Assembly (NCBI GenBank): GCA_034434335.1 | Contig: DAOTZS010000015.1 | Location: forward strand, 1-17,056 | Length of the DNA: 17,056 nucleotides | DNA from: DAOTZS01 sp034434335 | Lineage (GTDB): Bacteria; Chloroflexota; Anaerolineae; CG2-30-64-16 | Direction of reading: 5' to 3' | Notes under the pieces: generated by a model | Seen by the model: the letters and a program-made list of their open reading frames with translations, nothing else | Database searches by the model: none | What the model was told of the DNA's origin: nothing | Position numbers and translations under genes: made by a program | Shown here: positions 15,210 to 17,056 of the stretch, piece after piece | How the letters are laid out: each line of letters begins with the position of its first letter | Numbering within the stretch: the stretch's first letter is position 1

Positions 15210-15217
15210 GTAGCGAC
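15210..15217 (+). repeat. target-site duplication, left copy
   Basis: GTAGCGAC directly precedes the left tip of MITE copy 2 and is repeated exactly at 15380-15387 after the right tip, the mark of transposition with an 8-bp staggered cut. Confidence 0.85.
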
Positions 15218-15379
15218 GTAACTATTCAGCGGTGACTGGAAGTCACCCTTTTTGGGCCTGCGGCCAGTGGTCGGCCTTCGCCGACCTTTCTCATGATGCA
15301 TACATAAAGGGTGTCGGCGGAGGCCAACACCTGGTATGAAGTGCCCAGGGAGGGCGATTTAATCGGCCTGAATAGTTAC
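15218..15379 (+). mobile_element. MITE copy 2 (162 bp), intact ends, IS66-like
   Basis: The ends GTAACTATTCAG (15218-15229) and CTGAATAGTTAC (15368-15379) are perfect 12-bp inverted repeats flanked by an exact 8-bp duplication. Ends starting GTAA and 8-bp duplications are the pattern known for the IS66 family, so an IS66-type transposase elsewhere in the genome is the likely mover (inference). The interior has no coding potential but has stems at 15231-15247, GGTCGGC/GCCGACC after it, and GTGTCGGC/GCCAACAC at 15311-15330. It has the same orientation as copy 1. Intact tips and duplication suggest it is the younger insertion. Confidence 0.88.
15231..15253 (+). terminator. intrinsic terminator carried by MITE copy 2
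   Basis: GGTGACT and AGTCACC form a perfect 7-bp stem with a GGA loop, followed by C and five T. It would end transcripts from the cyclase gene before ccmH. The same stem is split by a 27-base insert in copy 1. Confidence 0.6.
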
Positions 15380-15387
15380 GTAGCGAC
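15380..15387 (+). repeat. target-site duplication, right copy
   Basis: This is the second copy of GTAGCGAC. It overlaps the left arm of the AGCGAC-TTCA-GTCGCT palindrome (15382-15397), so the element inserted at the edge of an existing hairpin. Confidence 0.85.
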
Positions 15388-15397
15388 TTCAGTCGCT
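15382..15397. repeat. short hairpin at the MITE target site
   Basis: AGCGAC-TTCA-GTCGCT is a perfect 6-bp stem with a 4-base loop. Removing the element and one duplication restores a continuous sequence running GTAGCGACTTCAGTCGCT. Confidence 0.6.
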
Positions 15398-15441
15398 CTC
15401 AGCGCATCCTGAACGACCGTTACTACACTGGAGCAGAACCG

Positions 15442-15906
15442 ATGTGGCGAAGGCGAAACTGGATGACCCTGGCGCTGGCCTTTCTCTACCTGGCCCTGGC
15501 CATGCCCCTCTCGGCCCAAACCCCCACGCCCAACGAGATCAATGCTGTGGCCAGGGAGCTGTGGTGCCCACTGTGCAACGGCGTGCGGTTGGATAATTGC
15601 GAGCTGCGGGCCTGCATCCAGATGCGAGAAGTTATCGCCCAGAAATTGATGGCCGGCGAAAGCAAGGAGCAGATCAAGGCCTACTTCGTAGAACAGTATG
15701 GAGATGTGGTGTTGGGCGCGCCATCAGGCCAGGGGTTCAACCTGGTAGCCTGGATCTTGCCGGCCCTGGCCGCAGCCGTGGGCCTGGGCTGGCTGGCCTT
15801 TTTCGTGCGAGGCCTTCTACGACGCCGGCCGGCTCTCCTGCAACAGCCCATGGCCGAAGAGGAGTACTTGAAACGGGTGGACGAGGAATTGCAACGTTAC
15901 CGGTAG
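15442..15906 (+). CDS. ccmH: cytochrome c maturation protein CcmH (CycL type)
   Basis: The 154-residue membrane-anchored thiol-reductase reduces or holds apocytochrome c cysteines before heme attachment in System I. A signal sequence or N-terminal anchor spans about residues 7-25. The redox motif is LWCPLC (Cys42, Cys45), followed by the three-helix bundle with MREVIAQKLMAGESKEQIKAYFVEQYGDVVL, and a C-terminal membrane helix near 101-124. The usual LRCxxC is LWCPLC here. Two further cysteines, Cys53 and Cys58, lie in helix 2 (RLDNCELRAC) where classical CcmH has none. The CcmI-like TPR extension of E. coli CcmH is absent. GGAG stands 8 nt before the ATG. It leads a co-directional ccmH-ccmG-ccmF cluster. 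Confidence 0.88.
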   Translation: MWRRRNWMTLALAFLYLALAMPLSAQTPTPNEINAVARELWCPLCNGVRLDNCELRACIQMREVIAQKLMAGESKEQIKAYFVEQYGDVVLGAPSGQGFNLVAWILPALAAAVGLGWLAFFVRGLLRRRPALLQQPMAEEEYLKRVDEELQRYR

Positions 15907-15919
15907 AGGCACACCGCTC

Positions 15920-16483
15920 ATGAGCACCGATTCCCCTTCCCGGCAGGCCAGGTTGCCCGGCTGGCTGATCATCCTGGGCCTCGGTATCCTCTTCATAATC
16001 GCGCTGCTTTTCCTCCTGCTGCTCAGGCCGCCCCAGAAGGCGCTGTGCGATGAACCCGCACCCGCATGGACCCTGACCCTCTTCGACGAATACCGTGGCG
16101 GCTGGCCCAACGAGACCATCAGCCTGTCCGAGTTGCGCGGCAAGGGGGTGGTGCTCAACTTCTGGGCCAGTTGGTGCAAGCCGTGCGAGGAGGAAGCAGC
16201 CACACTGGAAGCAGCCTGGCAGGCCTACCGGGAAAAAGGGATCGTCTTCATCGGCGTGGATTACCTGGATCAGGAGCCGGCGGCCAGGCGCTACCTGCAG
16301 AAGTTCAACATCACCTATCCCAACGGCCCCGACCTGGCCAGCAGGATCTCTAAACGCTACGGTATTCGCGGGGTGCCGGAGACCTTTTTCATCAACCCGG
16401 AGGGCCAGATCGTAGGCTGCCGCAAGATCGGCCCCCTCACGCGCGCCGAACTTGAACAGCGGATCGCCGCTATCCTGCCATGA
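15920..16483 (+). CDS. ccmG: thiol:disulfide interchange protein CcmG/DsbE
   Basis: This 187-residue membrane-anchored thioredoxin has one N-terminal transmembrane helix (about 14-36, LIILGLGILFIIALLFLLLL) and a thioredoxin fold outside the membrane. The active site is WASWCKPC (Cys86, Cys89), and the cis-proline is in GVPETFF (Pro153). Extra cysteines are Cys43 and Cys167. In System I it passes electrons from a DsbD/CcdA-type protein to CcmH and apocytochrome c. It starts 13 nt after the ccmH stop, so both are probably co-transcribed. General redoxins of the TlpA/ResA type look alike; the position between ccmH and ccmF supports the CcmG assignment. Confidence 0.88.
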   Translation: MSTDSPSRQARLPGWLIILGLGILFIIALLFLLLLRPPQKALCDEPAPAWTLTLFDEYRGGWPNETISLSELRGKGVVLNFWASWCKPCEEEAATLEAAWQAYREKGIVFIGVDYLDQEPAARRYLQKFNITYPNGPDLASRISKRYGIRGVPETFFINPEGQIVGCRKIGPLTRAELEQRIAAILP

Positions 16484-16538
16484 AAAGCCGCCGGCACGCC
16501 TTGGCCCGCGTAGCCGGCAGTACCAGGGAGCGAAAGGG

Positions 16539-17056
16539 ATGACAGACCTTGGTTATGTTGCGTTGGTCTTGGCCTTAACTTTGAGCCTGTACGGCTTTGT
16601 GGTCTCCATCCTGGGCAGCCGGCGTAATGTGCCAGAGCTGCTCGCCAGCGGCCGCAACGCCCTTTATGTGGTGGCGGGCCTGGTGCTCCTGGCCACCCTG
16701 CTGATGCTACAGGCCCTGCTCACGGACCAATTCCAACTGGAATATGTGGCCACCCATAGCGAGCGCAACCTGCCCCTCCTCTACAAGTTCTCGGCTTTGT
16801 GGGGCGGCCAGGCCGGCTCGCTGCTCTTCTGGACCCTGATCCTGTGCGGCTATGCGGTGACGGCCGACCGCTTCTTCCAGCGCCAGCAGCCGAGGGTAAA
16901 GTCTTATGTCAATGCCGTGCTGCTGCTGAACATCGGGTTCTTCCTGACAGTGGTATTGGCGGCGGCGAACCCGTTCGAGCGGTTGTGGCGCACACCTGAC
17001 GGCCAGGTGGTCACCGCCATGTTCCAGCCGGCCGGGACAATGCCCCTTATCCCTTC
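16539..17056 (+). CDS. ccmF: heme lyase subunit CcmF (C-terminus cut by window edge)
   Basis: The first 172 residues of a polytopic membrane protein are visible; CcmF is normally over 600 residues. Helices lie near residues 4-25, 41-60, 91-108 and 122-140. The family signature is present as LLYKFSALWGGQAGSLLFW (residues 84-102; E. coli has WGGHEGSLLLW), followed by AANPFERL. CcmF ligates heme to apocytochrome c together with CcmH and takes heme from CcmE. The ATG is placed by the CcmF-like N-terminus (MTDLGYVALVLAL) and GGGAG upstream. The gap after ccmG is 55 nt. CcmA-E are not in the window and may lie beyond the right edge. Confidence 0.9.
   Translation, partial: MTDLGYVALVLALTLSLYGFVVSILGSRRNVPELLASGRNALYVVAGLVLLATLLMLQALLTDQFQLEYVATHSERNLPLLYKFSALWGGQAGSLLFWTLILCGYAVTADRFFQRQQPRVKSYVNAVLLLNIGFFLTVVLAAANPFERLWRTPDGQVVTAMFQPAGTMPLIP

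Larger units (their letters stand above)
15122..15441. other. 320-bp intergenic region between the cyclase and ccmH, holding MITE copy 2
   Basis: 15122-15209 is unremarkable apart from an AT-rich patch (15161-15177) with a TATAAA but no matching -35. The rest is the MITE with its duplicated target, then a short palindrome. No convincing ccmH promoter is visible between the element and 15442; GGAG at 15430-15433 is the ccmH ribosome-binding site. Confidence 0.6.

Overview
The window is GC-rich (roughly 60-65 % by eye), densely coding DNA with short gaps, many co-directional overlaps and a few non-coding islands. Its gene content suggests a member of the Chloroflexota (Anaerolineae/Caldilineae-like): large multi-pass proteins of the '6-pyruvoyl-tetrahydropterin synthase-related' GT-C-like type, a LysM/YkuD protein with Ala-Pro linkers, GAF-rich sensors, and a CcmH with an LWCPLC motif. 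This assignment rests on protein style only, since no rRNA or marker gene is present.

Layout. 1-711 (-): NAD-dependent epimerase (TIGR01777 type), cut by the left edge. 740-7335 (+): a probable five-gene operon behind a good sigma70 promoter, holding a family 5 (UDGb) uracil-DNA glycosylase, two tandem paralogous GT-C-like membrane proteins, a fosmidomycin-resistance-type MFS transporter and a PEP synthase/PPDK regulatory kinase-phosphorylase. 8409-7362 (-): antitoxin, truncated RelE/ParE toxin and endonuclease V, joined by 4-nt overlaps. 8660-10119 (+): drug-efflux-type MFS behind a strong promoter with a palindrome on its -35 box. 11134-10106 (-): secreted LysM x3 + L,D-transpeptidase. 11135-11616: non-coding island with two G-quadruplex motifs on opposite strands, three large hairpins and a miniature transposable element (MITE copy 1). 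13857-11617 (-) and 13979-15121 (+): a divergent pair of a membrane GAF-GAF sensor and a response regulator fused to a class III adenylate cyclase. 15218-15379: MITE copy 2, with perfect 12-bp ends and an 8-bp target duplication. 15442-17056 (+): ccmH, ccmG and the start of ccmF (System I cytochrome c maturation), cut by the right edge.

How the parts fit. The operon combines deaminated-base repair, envelope glycan/lipid chemistry, export and a carbon-metabolism switch without an obvious common pathway. The sensor/cyclase pair looks like a cAMP signalling module, but the sensor has no kinase or other output domain, and its stop codon lies inside the terminal repeat of MITE copy 1. The two MITE copies, in the same orientation, bracket this pair. 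The ccm genes prepare apocytochrome thiols and ligate heme outside the membrane, so the host makes c-type cytochromes.

The most noteworthy features are the MITE family (IS66-like ends), the sensor that ends inside it, and the antitoxin/broken toxin/endonuclease V junction. I see no clearly new defence or biosynthetic system. All assignments come from reading the sequence; no database search was run.
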